From assembly GCA_964455395.1 (NCBI GenBank), contig CAYVWB010000084.1, positions 1-17,002 of the forward strand: DNA of 17,002 nt, written 5' to 3'. Numbering within the stretch: position 1 is the stretch's first letter; every line of letters begins with the position of its first letter. The stretch is from CAYVWB01 sp964455395 (GTDB lineage: Bacteria > Desulfobacterota > Desulfovibrionia > Desulfovibrionales > Desulfovibrionaceae). A model generated the notes under the pieces. That model saw only the letters and a program-made list of their open reading frames with translations. It searched no databases and had not been told where the DNA came from. The translations under genes were made by a program, and so were the position numbers. Below, in pieces: positions 16,632 to 17,002 of this stretch.

Positions 16632-16943
16632 TTAGAGTTTGATCTCGACGTCGACGCCGGCAGGCAAGGAGAGCTTGCCCAGCGCATCGACGGTCTGCTG
16701 CGTCGGCTCCAGGATGTCCAGAAGCCGCTTGTGAATGCGCATTTCGAACTGCTCCCGGGACTTCTTGTCCACGTGGGGGCTGCGGTTGACCGTGTACTTG
16801 TGGATGTTGGTGGGCAGGGGGATGGGCCCGGCCACGCCGGCGCCGGTGTTGCGCGCCGTATCCACGATTTCGGCCACCGCCTTGTCCAGAATGCGGTAGT
16901 CGTACGCCTTGAGTTTGATGCGTATGCGATCGGATGACACCAT
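16632..16943 (-). CDS. rpsJ: 30S ribosomal protein S10
   Basis: Head protein of the small subunit and, as NusE, a partner of NusB in antitermination. The 103 residues equal the usual length. IRIKLKAYDYRILDKAVAEI, GPIPLPTNIHKYTVNRSPHV and REQFEMRIHKRLLDI are typical. The frame is open upstream into tuf. The ATG at 16943 has GGAG seven bases upstream and gives MVSSDRIRIK. It begins four bases after the tuf stop, so there is no S10-type leader. Confidence 0.98.
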   Translation of the reverse strand: MVSSDRIRIKLKAYDYRILDKAVAEIVDTARNTGAGVAGPIPLPTNIHKYTVNRSPHVDKKSREQFEMRIHKRLLDILEPTQQTVDALGKLSLPAGVDVEIKL

Positions 16944-16947
16944 GATA

Positions 16948-17002
16948 TTACTCCACGATCTCGGAGACCACGCCCGCGCCAACGGTGCGGCCGCCTTCGC
17001 GG
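16948..17002 (-). CDS. tuf: Elongation factor Tu, C-terminal end (gene continues beyond the window)
   Basis: The last 17 codons and stop of a gene ending REGGRTVGAGVVSEIVE, the conserved C-terminus of EF-Tu, which delivers aminoacyl-tRNA to the ribosome. It directly precedes rpsJ, as in the common fusa-tuf-rpsJ order, so the str and S10 units are likely joined. Only the domain III end is visible. Confidence 0.93.
   Translation of the reverse strand, partial: REGGRTVGAGVVSEIVE

Overview
The window is GC-rich bacterial DNA with every recognised gene on the minus strand. It carries an essentially complete tuf/S10/spc/alpha ribosomal-protein locus (17002 down to 2433), followed by a separate selenium-linked pair (a LysR-type regulator and selD) and the start of a TypA/BipA GTPase gene. 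A selenoprotein pathway, the order secY-map-rpmJ without adk or infA, the zinc-binding forms of S14, S4, L36 and L24, and the general look of the proteins suggest a sulfate-reducing deltaproteobacterium of the Desulfovibrio type. That placement is inferred from gene content and order, not from a database search.

Layout in the direction of transcription (high to low coordinates): the 3' end of tuf, then rpsJ-rplC-rplD, a structured 127-base gap with a T9 tract, rplW-rplB-rpsS-rplV-rpsC-rplP-rpmC-rpsQ-rplN-rplX-rplE-rpsN-rpsH-rplF-rplR-rpsE-rpmD-rplO-secY-map-rpmJ-rpsM-rpsK-rpsD-rpoA-rplQ, then a strong intrinsic terminator (2390-2415). Most gaps are 1 to 40 bases, and rpmD/rplO and rpoA/rplQ overlap, so this looks like one long transcription unit for ribosome assembly, the Sec translocon channel, N-terminal Met removal and the RNA polymerase alpha subunit. 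Several genes use GTG (rpsN, secY, rpsM, rpsD) or TTG (map) starts. rpmJ and rpmD are short genes that are easily missed.

Beyond the terminator, a LysR-family regulator overlaps selD by four bases (ATGA). The main finding is that selD contains an in-frame TGA at codon 20 (1322-1320), exactly where the family has its catalytic Cys/Sec, and a hairpin follows directly as expected of a bacterial SECIS element. SelD here is therefore very probably a selenoprotein that needs selenocysteine for its own synthesis. A start call at the downstream GTG (1286) would cut off the catalytic N-terminus.

A second oddity is ribosomal protein L17 (rplQ), which has a roughly 80-residue C-terminal tail built from an acidic Ala/Pro/Glu heptad encoded by 21-base tandem repeats. 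No mobile element, CRISPR array, tRNA or rRNA gene was seen. Apart from the 127-base rplD-rplW gap, no intergenic stretch exceeds about 90 bases.
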